Assembly: GCF_014650035.1 (NCBI RefSeq) | Contig: NZ_BMUE01000005.1 | Location: forward strand, 1 to 64,000 | Length of the DNA stretch: 64,000 nt | Source of the DNA: Streptomyces lucensis JCM 4490 | Lineage (GTDB): Bacteria > Actinomycetota > Actinomycetes > Streptomycetales > Streptomycetaceae | Direction of reading: 5' to 3' | Part shown: piece by piece, positions 8,459-17,657 of the stretch | Numbering within the stretch: position 1 is the stretch's first letter | Layout: each line of letters starts with the position of its first letter | Position numbers and translations under genes: made by a program | Notes under the pieces: model-generated | Databases searched by the model: none | Told to the model about the DNA's origin: nothing | The model's input: the letters and a program-made list of their open reading frames with translations, nothing else

Positions 8459-9274
8459 GTGGCAGGAGTCGCACGCCGCCGTCTCGACGCGGAGCTGGTC
8501 CGCCGCAAGCTCGCGCGCTCGCGCGAGCACGCCAGCCAGCTGATCGCCGCCGGGCGGGTCTCCGTCGGCAGGACCGTCGCGACCAAGCCCGCCACCCAGG
8601 TGGAGGCCGCCGCCGCCATCGTGGTCGCCGCCGACGACAGCGACCCCGAGTACGTCTCCCGCGGCGGCCACAAGCTCGCCGGCGCGCTCGGGGCCTTCGT
8701 GCCCCGGGGGCTCGTCGTCGAGGGCCGCCGGGCGCTGGACGCCGGCGCGTCCACCGGTGGCTTCACCGACGTCCTGCTGCGCGCGGGCGCAGCGCACGTC
8801 GTCGCCGTGGACGTCGGATACGGACAGCTCGCCTGGTCTCTGCAGAGCGATGAACGCGTCACCGTCAAGGACCGTACGAACGTACGCGAGTTGACGCTTG
8901 AGGCGATCGATGGGGAACCTGTGGATCTTGTCGTGGGCGATCTGTCCTTCATCCCGCTCGGGCTGGTGCTGCCCGCCCTGAAGCGGTGCGTGAAGCCGGA
9001 CGCCGACCTGGTGATGATGGTCAAGCCGCAGTTCGAGGTGGGCAAGGAACGGCTCGGCAGCGGAGGTGTCGTACGGAATCCGCAACTGCGGGCGGAGGCC
9101 GTGCGGGGAGTGGCCGAGAAGGCCTGGGAGCTGGGGCTCGGGGTGCGGGGCGTCACCGCCAGTCCGCTGCCCGGGCCGTCCGGGAACGTCGAGTACTTCC
9201 TGTGGCTGCGGTCCGGGGCGCCCGCCCTGGACCCGGCCGACGTCGACCGAGCAGTGGCGGAGGGACCGCGTTGA
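8459..9274 (+). CDS. tlyA: TlyA family 16S/23S rRNA 2'-O-methyltransferase
   Basis: 271 residues. An N-terminal S4 RNA-binding domain (RRLDAELVRRKLARSREHAS onward) is joined to an FtsJ/RrmJ-type methyltransferase domain with SAM motif DAGASTGGFTDVLL, KxxxD-region VDVGYGQLAW, and VVGDLSFI and MMVKPQFE for the catalytic core. Mycobacterial TlyA methylates C1409 of 16S and C1920 of 23S rRNA and is needed for capreomycin sensitivity; the same role is expected here. GTG 8459 follows AGGAG at 8443-8447. The stop overlaps the TTG start of the next gene. Confidence 0.93.
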   Translation: MAGVARRRLDAELVRRKLARSREHASQLIAAGRVSVGRTVATKPATQVEAAAAIVVAADDSDPEYVSRGGHKLAGALGAFVPRGLVVEGRRALDAGASTGGFTDVLLRAGAAHVVAVDVGYGQLAWSLQSDERVTVKDRTNVRELTLEAIDGEPVDLVVGDLSFIPLGLVLPALKRCVKPDADLVMMVKPQFEVGKERLGSGGVVRNPQLRAEAVRGVAEKAWELGLGVRGVTASPLPGPSGNVEYFLWLRSGAPALDPADVDRAVAEGPR

Positions 9275-10176
9275 CACAGAACCTGGCGCGTACGGTTTTC
9301 CTGCTGGCCCACACCGGGCGGCCCGCGGCGATCCGCAGTGCGGAACTCGTCGTCAAGGGCCTGCTGCGGCACGGCATCGGGGTGCGGGTGCTGGAGGAGG
9401 AGGCGCGCGACCTGCCGCTGCCGGACGAGGTGCGGCTGGTCAAGGAGGCGACCCCGCAGTGCCTCGACGGCTGCGAACTGCTGATCGTCCTGGGCGGCGA
9501 CGGCACGCTGCTGCGCGGCGCGGAATTCGCCCGGGCCTCCGGGGTGCCCATGCTCGGCGTCAACCTGGGGCGCGTCGGATTCCTCGCCGAGGCGGAGCGC
9601 GACGACCTCGACCGCGTGGTCGACCGGGTGGTGGCACGGTCGTACGAGGTCGAGGAGCGGATGACCGTCGACGTCGTCGTGCACCGCAACGGGGACATCG
9701 TGCACACCGACTGGGCGCTGAACGAGGCGGCCGTGCAGAAGGCCGGCGCCGAGAAGCTGCTGGAAGTCGTGCTGGAGATCGACGGGCGGCCGGTGACGGG
9801 CTTCGGGTGCGACGGCGTGGTGCTGTCCACGCCGACCGGGTCCACGGCGTACGCGTTCTCCGCCGGCGGGCCCGTGGTGTGGCCCGAGGTGGAGGCGCTG
9901 CTGATGGTGCCGATCAGCGCGCACGCGCTGTTCGCGAAGCCGCTGGTGACGTCGCCGGACTCGGTGCTCGCCGTGGAGGTCCTGCCCCACATCCCGCCCG
10001 GTGTCCTGTGGTGCGACGGCCGGCGGACCGTCGAGCTGCCGCCGGGAGCGAGGGTGGAGGTCCGCCGCGGGGCGGTGCCGGTACGGCTGGCCCGGCTGCA
10101 CCACTCGTCGTTCACGGACCGCCTGGTGGCGAAGTTCGCGCTGCCGACCACGGGCTGGCGGGGGGCGCCGCACTAG
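9271..10176 (+). CDS. nadK: NAD kinase
   Basis: 301 residues with the NAD kinase signatures: LGGDGTLLRGAEFA for the GGDGT phosphate-binding loop, a conserved NEAAVQK, and STPTGSTAYAFSAGGPVV for NAD binding. It makes NADP from NAD and ATP in the cytoplasm. The TTG at 9271 overlaps the tlyA stop (TTGA) and is preceded by GGAGG, so translation is probably coupled. The tlyA-nadK-recN order is conserved across many bacteria. Confidence 0.95.
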   Translation: MTQNLARTVFLLAHTGRPAAIRSAELVVKGLLRHGIGVRVLEEEARDLPLPDEVRLVKEATPQCLDGCELLIVLGGDGTLLRGAEFARASGVPMLGVNLGRVGFLAEAERDDLDRVVDRVVARSYEVEERMTVDVVVHRNGDIVHTDWALNEAAVQKAGAEKLLEVVLEIDGRPVTGFGCDGVVLSTPTGSTAYAFSAGGPVVWPEVEALLMVPISAHALFAKPLVTSPDSVLAVEVLPHIPPGVLWCDGRRTVELPPGARVEVRRGAVPVRLARLHHSSFTDRLVAKFALPTTGWRGAPH

Positions 10177-10264
10177 GCCGTGCCCGGCTCCGGCTCCCGG
10201 CGCGCCGGGGTGACACGGACGGCCTGTGTGCACTCCGCGCCCCGGACCTCGTATGGTCTGTTCC

Positions 10265-12004
10265 GTGTTGGAGGAGATGCGGATACGGTCGCTCGGGGTC
10301 ATCGACGATGCCGTCGTCGAGCTGTCACCCGGGTTCACCGCCGTCACCGGTGAGACGGGTGCGGGCAAGACCATGGTGGTCACCAGCCTGGGGCTGCTGC
10401 TCGGTGGGCGGGCGGACCCGGCGCTCGTGCGGATCGGCGCCGGGAAGGCGGTGGTGGAGGGGCGGATCGCCGTGCCCGCGGACGCCGCCGCCGTGGCACG
10501 TGCGGAGGAGGCCGGGGCCGAGCTGGACGACGGGGCTCTGCTGATCAGCCGCACCGTCTCCGCCGAGGGCCGCTCCCGGGCGCACCTGGGCGGACGCAGC
10601 GTGCCCGTGGGGCTGCTCGCCGAGCTGGCCGACGACCTGGTGGCCGTGCACGGGCAGACCGACCAGCAGGGACTGCTCAAGCTGTCCCGGCAGCGGCAGG
10701 CCCTCGACCGGTACGCCGGGGACGCGGTCGCCGCGCCGCTCGCCCGGTACACCGGGGCCTACCGGCGGCTGCGGGCCGTCTCCGCCGAGCTGGAGGAGAT
10801 CACCACACGCGCCCGCGAGCGGGCGCAGGAAGCCGACATGCTGCGGTTCGGGCTGGACGAGATCGCCGCCGTCGAGCCGCGGGCCGGGGAGGACACGGAG
10901 CTGGCCGAGGAGGCGGAGCGGCTCGGGCACGCCGAGGCCCTGTCGTCCGCCGCGACGGCCGCGCACGCCGCTCTCGCGGGCAACCCCGAGGACCCCGAGG
11001 GAATCGACGCCTCGACCCTCGTCGCGGGCGCGCACCGGGCCCTGGAGGCCGTCCGGTCGCACGACCCGGCGCTGGCCGCCCTCGCCGACCGGATCGGGGA
11101 GATCGGGATCCTGCTGGGCGACGTGGCCGGCGAGCTGGCCGGGTACGCCGACGACCTCGACGCCGATCCGCTGCGGCTGGCCGCCGTGGAGGAGCGGCGG
11201 GCCGCGCTCACCGCGCTCACCCGCAAGTACGGCGAGCACGACAAGGGCGTCGCCGCCGTACTCGCCTGGGCGGAGCGGGGCGCCGCGCGCCTGACCGAAC
11301 TGGACGGCGACGACGAGCGGATCGAGGAGCTGACCGCCGAACGGGACGCGCTGCGCACCGAACTGGGCGGGCTGGCGCAGGCGCTGACCGACGCGCGGAC
11401 GGAGGCCGCCGAGCGGTTCGCCGCCGCGGTCACCGCCGAGCTGGCCTCGCTGGCGATGCCCCACGCGCGCGTGTCCTTCGACATCCGGCAGACCGAGGAC
11501 CCCGAGGGCGTCGAGGTCGGCGGGCGCGCCGTCGCCTACGGGCCCGCCGGTGTGGACGAGGTCGAGCTGCTGCTCGCCCCGCACCCGGGCGCCCCGCCGC
11601 GGCCCATCGCCAAGGGCGCTTCCGGCGGCGAACTGTCCCGGGTCATGCTAGCCGTGGAGGTCGTGTTCGCGGGTACCGACCCGGTGCCGACGTACCTCTT
11701 CGACGAGGTCGACGCCGGTGTCGGCGGCAAGGCCGCGGTCGAGATCGGGCGGCGCCTGGCCAAGCTCGCCAGGACCGCCCAGGTCGTCGTGGTCACCCAC
11801 CTGCCCCAGGTCGCCGCCTTCGCCGACCGGCAGCTGCTGGTCGAGAAGACCAACGACGGATCGGTCACCCGCTCCGGTGTGAAGGTGCTGGAGGGCGAGG
11901 AGCGCGTCCGCGAGCTGTCCCGCATGCTGGCCGGCCAGGAGGACTCCGAGACGGCCCGTGCCCACGCGGAGGAGCTGCTGGCGGCGGCCCGGGCGGACGG
12001 GTGA
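10265..12004 (+). CDS. recN: DNA repair protein RecN
   Basis: 579 residues. N-terminal Walker A GETGAGKTM near residue 30, a long helical and coiled-coil middle at roughly 150-400, signature ASGGELSRVMLAVEVV, and Walker B TYLFDEVDAGVGGKAA make this an SMC-like RecN. It acts in double-strand break repair with RecA. GTG 10265 gives the usual VLEEMRIRSLGVIDD start; an ATG at 10277 is a less likely alternative. The stop overlaps the following GTG by four bases. Confidence 0.95.
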   Translation: MLEEMRIRSLGVIDDAVVELSPGFTAVTGETGAGKTMVVTSLGLLLGGRADPALVRIGAGKAVVEGRIAVPADAAAVARAEEAGAELDDGALLISRTVSAEGRSRAHLGGRSVPVGLLAELADDLVAVHGQTDQQGLLKLSRQRQALDRYAGDAVAAPLARYTGAYRRLRAVSAELEEITTRARERAQEADMLRFGLDEIAAVEPRAGEDTELAEEAERLGHAEALSSAATAAHAALAGNPEDPEGIDASTLVAGAHRALEAVRSHDPALAALADRIGEIGILLGDVAGELAGYADDLDADPLRLAAVEERRAALTALTRKYGEHDKGVAAVLAWAERGAARLTELDGDDERIEELTAERDALRTELGGLAQALTDARTEAAERFAAAVTAELASLAMPHARVSFDIRQTEDPEGVEVGGRAVAYGPAGVDEVELLLAPHPGAPPRPIAKGASGGELSRVMLAVEVVFAGTDPVPTYLFDEVDAGVGGKAAVEIGRRLAKLARTAQVVVVTHLPQVAAFADRQLLVEKTNDGSVTRSGVKVLEGEERVRELSRMLAGQEDSETARAHAEELLAAARADG

Positions 12005-12741
12005 GGGGCCGGAGCGCCTCCTTCGCGTGCGCCGCCGCCGTCACCCGCGCGGGCATGTCGGCACTGCGCGCCACCGCCCCCGGCGGGCGGGCGCGCTGGG
12101 GGCGGACGAACCACGCCGGGCGGGCCGTCGGGCTGTACGCCGGTCCGGCGTCGGCCGTGGGCGCCGCGGCGGGCGCCGCGGCCGTCCACCCCGGTGCGGG
12201 GCTCGCGGTGCTGGCGGCCGGGGTCTGCGGGGCGTACGACGACGTTGCAGGGGACCATCGGCGCGGTTTCCGGGCGCACCTGCGCGCGCTGCGGGACGGC
12301 GAGGTGACCAGCGGCGCCGTGAAACTCTTCGGGGTGTCGGCCGCGGCCCTGGTGGCGGGGGCCCTGATGAAGGAGCGGGCGGCCGACAAGGTGCTGGCCG
12401 GTGTGGTGATCGCCGGGGCCGCCCACTGCGCCAATCTCGTCGACGTACGCCCGGCGCGGGCCGCGGGCGCGGTGCTCGCGCTCGGGGTGCCGGGACTGCT
12501 GCGCGAGGGGCCCGGCGGCGAGCTGGCCGCGGTGGCCCTGGGGTGTGCCGCGGCCGTGCTGCCCGACGACCTCCGCGAGCGGGTGATGCTCGGGGACGCC
12601 GGGGCGCACGCGCTCGGAGCGGCGCTCGGCACCGCCGTGGTCGCCCGCAACCGGGGCGCCGGTCTCCTCGCGCACGCCGTCGCCGTCGTGGCCGCCGCCG
12701 CGTGCGGGGACCGGGTGACAGCGTGGGCACGCTCGCTGTGA
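12001..12741 (+). CDS. MraY/WecA-like polytopic membrane protein, shortened
   Basis: 246 residues, GTG start overlapping the recN stop. About six or seven hydrophobic segments are separated by short polar loops that resemble the active site of polyprenyl-phosphate sugar-1-phosphate transferases: GAYDDVAGD for the DDxxD motif, CANLVDVRP for the NxxNxxDG region and MLGDAGAHALG for the conserved GDxG and His. Family members usually have ten or eleven segments and over 300 residues, so this one is short and may be a divergent enzyme or an inactive relative. The next gene, a GT4 glycosyltransferase, lies 356 bases downstream on the same strand, consistent with a lipid-linked glycan pathway, but the substrate is unknown. 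Confidence 0.75.
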   Translation: MRGRSASFACAAAVTRAGMSALRATAPGGRARWGRTNHAGRAVGLYAGPASAVGAAAGAAAVHPGAGLAVLAAGVCGAYDDVAGDHRRGFRAHLRALRDGEVTSGAVKLFGVSAAALVAGALMKERAADKVLAGVVIAGAAHCANLVDVRPARAAGAVLALGVPGLLREGPGGELAAVALGCAAAVLPDDLRERVMLGDAGAHALGAALGTAVVARNRGAGLLAHAVAVVAAAACGDRVTAWARSL

Positions 12742-13097
12742 GGTCCGAGCGGGCCGTGCGCGGTCGCCGTGCGTGCCCCGGCCGGCCGTGGCCGGGCGCC
12801 GTCCGCGGCTGAGCGTACGGATCCGTTCGTACAGCGTTCGGTCGGCGCAGGGTTTCTTTCACCCGTGTGGGTGACGTGCTCCGGCGTATTGCCCCGGCAT
12901 GCCGCGGGGTGCGCCCTCCCGGCGGTCCCGGAACGACCCTTCCCCCTGGCATGCTTGGCAGGTGGAGAGGGGCGGGCGGCGGGCCGGAACGGCCCACGCC
13001 GGGGGCGCGTGGGGTACATCCTTCCGCCCCCTCGGGCCCGCTACCTTCGGTACGTTTCCACGTGACCACCGCACGCCGAACCAGGAGCCCCGGCCCC
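12742..13097. other. 356-base intergenic region before the glycosyltransferase gene
   Basis: No convincing gene. It holds a small inverted repeat TCACCC-GTGT-GGGTGA at 12859-12874 that could be an operator or a weak hairpin. An in-frame GTG at 13062 could extend the glycosyltransferase by 12 residues but has no ribosome-binding site. A promoter for the downstream gene is expected here; none is clear enough to place. Confidence 0.5.
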
Positions 13098-14246
13098 GTG
13101 AGCCCCCTGAGCAGCAACGCGCCGCACGGCCAGTCGCCGCTGCGCACCGTGCAGGTGCTGGGCGGAGGCAACGCCGGAAGCAGCGCGCACGTGCGTTCCC
13201 TCGCCGAGGGGCTCGTGGCGCGGGGCGTGCGGGTCACGGTGTGCGCCCCCGAGGAGGCCGACCGCGCCCATGACTTCACCGGCGTGGGTGCCGAGCACGT
13301 ACCGGTGCCGCGCAGCAGCGACCCCGCATCGGTGGCCGCGCTGCGGGCGGCCTGCGCCGACGCCGACCTGGTGCACGCGCACGGCCTGCACGCCTCCTTC
13401 CGCGCCGTGCTCGCGCTCGGCGGGCGCGCCACCCCGCTGGTGGTCACCTGGCACGGCCGCGCGCGGGCCGAGGGCGCGCGGGCGCATCTGCTGCGGCTGT
13501 TGGAGCGGCGGGTGGTGCGGACGGCGGCCGTGGTCCTCGGCACCAGCTCCGACCTGGTCGACCGGGCCCGGCGCCGCGGTGCGCGCGACGCCCGGCTCGC
13601 GGCCGTCGGCCTGCCGGGCCGGCGCCGGACGCCGCCCGCTTGCGGCCCCACCGCCGACCCCGACCGGCCGAGGGCCAAGGTACGGGCCGAACTCGGCACC
13701 ACGGGCCGCCCGTTGCTCGTCGCGGTCGGCTCCCTCGACCGGCACCGCGGCCATGACGTCCTGCTGGACGCGGCCCGTGCCTGGCGCGGCCTCGACCCCC
13801 AGCCGCTGGTCGCCGTGGCGGGGGAGGGCCCGTTGCGGCCGGTGCTGCAGCGGCGGATCGAGGACGAGGACCTGCCGGTGCGGCTCATCGGGCACCGGGA
13901 CGATGTGCCCGGACTGCTCGCCGCCGCCGATCTGGCGCTGCTGACCAGCAGTTGGGAGTCACGCCCCGTCCTCGCCCAGGAGGCGCTGTACGCGCGTGTG
14001 CCGCTCGTCGCGACCCGTGTCGGCGGCGTCCCCGACCTCGTGGGCGACGCGGCGGAACTCGTCCCCTACGGCGACGCGCAGGCACTCGCGGCCACCGTCG
14101 TCACGCTGCTCACCGACCATGAGCGCCGGGAACAGCTGCGCGAGCGGGGCGTACGGCAGGCCGCCACCTGGCCGACGGAGGACGAGACGGTCGCCCAGGT
14201 GCTCAGCGTCTACGACGAGTTGACCCAGCCCCGGCCGCTCACCTAG
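13098..14246 (+). CDS. Glycosyltransferase family 4 protein (GT-B fold)
   Basis: 382 residues. Rossmann N-domain with VLGGGNAGSSAHVRSLAEGL near residue 16 and LVHAHGLHASFRA; C-domain opening with LVAVGSLDRHRGHDVLLDAA; the donor-site region RPVLAQEALYARVPLVATRV and VPDLVGDAAELV is typical of GT4 retaining transferases that use nucleotide sugars. No membrane segment. GTG 13098 follows AGGAG at 13083-13087. The neighbour upstream looks like a sugar-1-phosphate transferase, so a role in building a polyprenyl-linked cell-surface glycan is a reasonable guess; donor and acceptor are unknown. Confidence 0.85.
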   Translation: MSPLSSNAPHGQSPLRTVQVLGGGNAGSSAHVRSLAEGLVARGVRVTVCAPEEADRAHDFTGVGAEHVPVPRSSDPASVAALRAACADADLVHAHGLHASFRAVLALGGRATPLVVTWHGRARAEGARAHLLRLLERRVVRTAAVVLGTSSDLVDRARRRGARDARLAAVGLPGRRRTPPACGPTADPDRPRAKVRAELGTTGRPLLVAVGSLDRHRGHDVLLDAARAWRGLDPQPLVAVAGEGPLRPVLQRRIEDEDLPVRLIGHRDDVPGLLAAADLALLTSSWESRPVLAQEALYARVPLVATRVGGVPDLVGDAAELVPYGDAQALAATVVTLLTDHERREQLRERGVRQAATWPTEDETVAQVLSVYDELTQPRPLT

Positions 14247-14277
14247 GCCGCGTCCCCAACCTCACAGGGCAATACGC

Positions 14278-15924
14278 CTAGGGCACGTGGCGGCGGGCGC
14301 GGAGGGCCAGGCTCAGGGCCAGGACCGTCTGGGGGTCGTCGAGGTCGGTGCCGAGCAACTCGCCGATGCGGGCGAGCCGGTTGTAGAGCGTCTGGCGGTT
14401 GAGGTGCAGCTCGCGGGCCGTCTCCGCCTTGCGGCCGGCGTGCGCCAGGTACGTCTCCAGGGTCGGCAGCAGCGGCGGCTTGGAGCGGTGGTCGTGGTCG
14501 CGCAGCGGGCCGATCGCGCGGTCCACGAAGGCCGCGAGATCCGGGTGGTCCCGCAGCCGCCACAGCAGCAGGTCGATGTCGAGGCGGCGGGCGTCGTACC
14601 AGGGCCGGTCGGTGAGCCCCTGGGCCGCCGTCGCCGTCTCCGCCGCGTGCCGCAGCCCGGCCGAGGCGGCCGCCCAGCCGCCCGCCACCCCGACGACCAC
14701 CACCGGGGGCGGGGAACCCGGCCGCCGCATCCCGGCGCGCTCCACCCCGGCGCGCAGTGCCGCCGCCACCCGGTCCGCGACCGCCTGCCGCTCCGGTTCC
14801 GAGCGCAGCCCCAGCAGCACCAGGACCCGGCCCTCCACGGGCCGCACGCCCAGCAGCACCGGCACCCCGACAGCGGCCAGTTCCTCGGAGACGGCCCTGG
14901 CCAGCATCGCCCAGCCCCCGCCGGGGGACAGGGTCTCCCCGACTCGCATGACCACCGGCAGCAACGGGCTCTCGCCCGGCTTGAAGCCGAGCACCCGGGC
15001 CTGCGCGGGGGCGTCCTCCGCCGCGATCCGGCCCTCGGCGAGATCGGTCAGGAAGTCACCGCGCCCGCGTGCCGCCAGCTCCTCCTCCTGCCGAGCCTGC
15101 ATCAGCACCACGGCCAGGATGCCCGCGGCCCGCTCGGCGGCGATCCGGTGCACCGGGGCCAGCGGCGACCGGACCGGCAGCAGCACGAGCCGGGCACGGA
15201 CCGAGCCCGCCGTACCGGGGCCGCCGCCGGGCACGTCGACGAGGACCGAACCGGCGGGCGGCGGGGCGTCCTTGTGCGGGCCGCGCAGCCCCTCCCACAC
15301 CTGAAGGGGGTCCGCCCCCTCGGGCCCGGACCCGGCGGCGTACAGCAGGCGGCCGCCGGCGGTCTCCAGGAACACCGGGTTGCCGCTGAAGCCGGCCAGG
15401 ATGTCGAGCACCTGCGGTACTCCGCCGCCGCCCAGCAGGGCCTCGGTGCACCGCCGGTGCACCTCCTCCGCCCGCTGCAGCAGCGCGTAGTGGCCGTTGA
15501 CGATCTCGGTGTGGATCTCCTCGGTCACCGTCACGAACGGCACCTCGCGGTGCAGCTGGACCAGGGGCAGGCCCGCCGCCCGGGCGGTGTCCACCAGCGC
15601 GGCGGGCAGCCGGGCGAAGCGCGGGCCCAGCTCCACCACCAGCGCGGCGATACCGCGCTCGGCGAGGGTCCGTACGAACGCCCGCTGATCGGCCGGACGG
15701 GTGCCCAGACCGTAGCCCGTGGTCAGCAGCAGCTCGCCGCCCTTGAGCAGCGAGGCGATGTTCGGCACCTCGCCCGCGTGCACCCAGCGCACGGTCCGCC
15801 CCAGCCGGTCGGCGCCCGCGACGATCTCCGGCAGCCCACTGCGCAGCCCCGGCAGCTCCAGCGCCCGCTGCACCGTGATCCCGGCGCCCTGGGTGTCGAA
15901 TCGGTTGTCCGTACGGCTGTCCAT
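14278..15924 (-). CDS. PucR family transcriptional regulator
   Basis: 548 residues. The N-terminal PucR sensor-type domain (ITVQRALELPGLRSGLPEIV, then GELLLTTGYGLG) is followed by a GGDEF-like middle region and a C-terminal HTH_30 helix-turn-helix, HAGRKAETARELHLNRQTLY then NRLARIGELLGTDLDDPQ. PucR proteins regulate purine, amine or allantoin catabolism. It lies 50 bases downstream of a flavin-dependent oxidase gene on the same strand, so the two may be co-transcribed or functionally paired. Start at ATG 15924 gives the complete domain. Confidence 0.9.
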   Translation of the reverse strand: MDSRTDNRFDTQGAGITVQRALELPGLRSGLPEIVAGADRLGRTVRWVHAGEVPNIASLLKGGELLLTTGYGLGTRPADQRAFVRTLAERGIAALVVELGPRFARLPAALVDTARAAGLPLVQLHREVPFVTVTEEIHTEIVNGHYALLQRAEEVHRRCTEALLGGGGVPQVLDILAGFSGNPVFLETAGGRLLYAAGSGPEGADPLQVWEGLRGPHKDAPPPAGSVLVDVPGGGPGTAGSVRARLVLLPVRSPLAPVHRIAAERAAGILAVVLMQARQEEELAARGRGDFLTDLAEGRIAAEDAPAQARVLGFKPGESPLLPVVMRVGETLSPGGGWAMLARAVSEELAAVGVPVLLGVRPVEGRVLVLLGLRSEPERQAVADRVAAALRAGVERAGMRRPGSPPPVVVVGVAGGWAAASAGLRHAAETATAAQGLTDRPWYDARRLDIDLLLWRLRDHPDLAAFVDRAIGPLRDHDHRSKPPLLPTLETYLAHAGRKAETARELHLNRQTLYNRLARIGELLGTDLDDPQTVLALSLALRARRHVP

Positions 15925-15974
15925 GCAGCGGACGCTACCTGCGCAAACGCCCCGAGGACAGCTTCGGTCGCCGG

Positions 15975-17357
15975 CTACACCGGCCGGATGTTGTGGTTGA
16001 ACCGGAACACGTTGTCCGGGTCGTAGCGCCGCTTCACCTTCTGCAGGCGCAGGGCGTTCCCGGCGCCCAGGCCCGCCCTGACCCGCTCGGGGCCCTCGTC
16101 GCCGATGAAGTTGAGGTAGACGGCGCCCGTGCTCCACGGCCGCACGCCCGCGCGCACGTCCCGCACCCAGGAGACGGCCCGTTCGTCGTCGGCCGGGTCC
16201 GTCCAGATCGCGAACGGGTGAGCCGCCCAGGGCGCGTCCCGGTACGGCACCGGGTACTCGTGCGGACCGGCGGCGATGGCCCCGCCCTGCGGGAAGAGGA
16301 TGTGCTGCGTGCTGGTCGGCACCGGCATGCTGTCCGCACGGGCGCAGAAGACGTCCACCAGGTCGTCCGGCAGCCCGGTCAGGTACTCCGCCGACCAGTA
16401 GTTCCGCTGCCCGGGCGGATCGTCGAGCATGCACTGCACGTCGGCGTACGGCATGTCACCGGCCAGCTCCGCCTCGTGCGGCAGCGCGAGCAGCGGTCCG
16501 GCGAGCTCGCGCAGGCCGTCCTCGCCGCCCGCGTAGGTCAGCAGGACGGCGCACACCAGCTTGCCCACCAGCTCCGGCGGCGTGAACTCCTCGGGCGGAC
16601 CGGTCACGTAGAGCACCGCGCCGCTCACCTCGTCCGGGCCGCTCCGGATGATCTCGCGGAAGGCGCGGACCACGTCCGGTCCGAGCGGCGGCAGGAACAT
16701 CAGCAGGACGATGGAGAACTCCGGCAGCTCGTGCAGCCGCAGGGTCAGCGCGGTGGCCACCCCGAAGTTGCCGCCGCCGCCGTGCAGAGCCCAGAACAGC
16801 TCCGGGTTCTCGTCGGCGTTCGCGTGCACCCGTTCGGCGTCGGCGGTCACCAGTTCCACGCCGAGGAGGTTGTCGACGGCGAGGCCGAAGGACCGGTCCA
16901 GCCAGCCGGTGCCGCCCCCCAGGACGAAACCGCCGACACCGGTGGTGGAGGCCCGCCCCCCGGTGGTGGCGAGGCCGTGGGGCTGGGTGGCCCGGTCCAG
17001 ATGGCTCATCGTGGCGCCGCCCTCGACCCGCACCGCCTCGGCCGCCGGGTCGACGGTCACCCGGTGCATACGGCGCAGGTCCACGACGAGCGCGCCGTCG
17101 CCCAGCGCCGTCCCGGCCACGCTGTGGCCGCCGCCGCGCACCGCGATGCGCAGGTCGAGGTCCCTGCCGAAGCGCACCGCCCGAACCACGTCGGCCGCGT
17201 CCGCGCACTGGGCTATCACCGCCGGGCGCCGGTCGATCATCGCGTTGAAGACGGCCCGGGCCTTGTCGTAGCCCGGGTCGCCGGGGGCGAACACGTCGCC
17301 GACCAGATCCTCGCGCAGCGCGGCCAGGGCCGCGCCCGCCTTCGAAGGGGAGGCCAT
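15975..17357 (-). CDS. FAD-dependent oxidoreductase, berberine bridge enzyme-like
   Basis: 460 residues. The PCMH-type FAD domain shows the IAVRGGGHSVAGTALGDGAL flavin-linking His region and GGRASTTGVGGFVLGGGTGW; the C-terminus ends in the BBE motif RRYDPDNVFRFNHNIRP. No signal peptide, so a cytoplasmic enzyme. Such proteins oxidise sugars, alkaloids, or polyketide intermediates with covalent FAD; the substrate here is unknown. The PucR gene follows on the same strand. ATG 17357 is preceded by GGAAAGGGGGCG as the ribosome-binding region. Confidence 0.9.
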   Translation of the reverse strand: MASPSKAGAALAALREDLVGDVFAPGDPGYDKARAVFNAMIDRRPAVIAQCADAADVVRAVRFGRDLDLRIAVRGGGHSVAGTALGDGALVVDLRRMHRVTVDPAAEAVRVEGGATMSHLDRATQPHGLATTGGRASTTGVGGFVLGGGTGWLDRSFGLAVDNLLGVELVTADAERVHANADENPELFWALHGGGGNFGVATALTLRLHELPEFSIVLLMFLPPLGPDVVRAFREIIRSGPDEVSGAVLYVTGPPEEFTPPELVGKLVCAVLLTYAGGEDGLRELAGPLLALPHEAELAGDMPYADVQCMLDDPPGQRNYWSAEYLTGLPDDLVDVFCARADSMPVPTSTQHILFPQGGAIAAGPHEYPVPYRDAPWAAHPFAIWTDPADDERAVSWVRDVRAGVRPWSTGAVYLNFIGDEGPERVRAGLGAGNALRLQKVKRRYDPDNVFRFNHNIRPV

Positions 17358-17657
17358 CGCCGCCCCCTTTCCGGGAAGGGGACTCCGTTCGGTTCCAGCC
17401 TAGGCAGGCGCACCCCAGGGGGCGCGGGCTGCGCCGGTGCCCCCTTCGCCGCGGGCGGGCGAGTCACCGGCCGGCCGGGGCCCCGAGGCCCTGTCGTCGA
17501 ACTCCCGCATGCCCCGCGACGCCATGCACGCACTCTCGCCGTACCGGGCCCAGGTGCGAGTACATCCCGTACGAGGGCCAGGACCCGGCACGCCTGGAGC
17601 ACGCACCTGACGCCGCGAGGCCCGCCCTCCGGGCGGACGCCGGGAGGGCGGCAGGGC
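17358..17657. other. 300-base intergenic region between two minus-strand genes
   Basis: No supported gene; very GC-rich. The right end, about 17619-17657, contains an imperfect hairpin (GCCCGCCCTCC against GGGAGGGCGG with bulges) directly after the glycosidase stop codon, which is a reasonable terminator for that gene. The left end should carry the promoter of the flavoenzyme gene, but I see no clear -35/-10 pair. One short reading frame on the minus strand has no ribosome-binding site and was not called. Confidence 0.5.
17619..17657 (-). terminator. Probable terminator of the GH15 gene
   Basis: Imperfect GC-rich hairpin starting right after the stop codon on the minus strand, with GCCCGCCCTCCGG near 17620 pairing with CCGGGAGGGCGG near 17640 through one or two bulges. 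No T-run, as is usual in this GC range. Confidence 0.6.

Noticed and set aside
7771..10752. 993-codon minus-strand frame across tlyA, nadK and the start of recN
   Set aside because: Only its last 115 codons form a recognisable protein (SCP2-like, starting at 8118). The rest is antisense to three well-identified genes and reads as Arg/Ser/Pro-rich sequence.
17400..17606. 68-codon minus-strand frame in the gap before the flavoenzyme gene
   Set aside because: No ribosome-binding site and no recognisable feature; composition is that of non-coding high-GC DNA.
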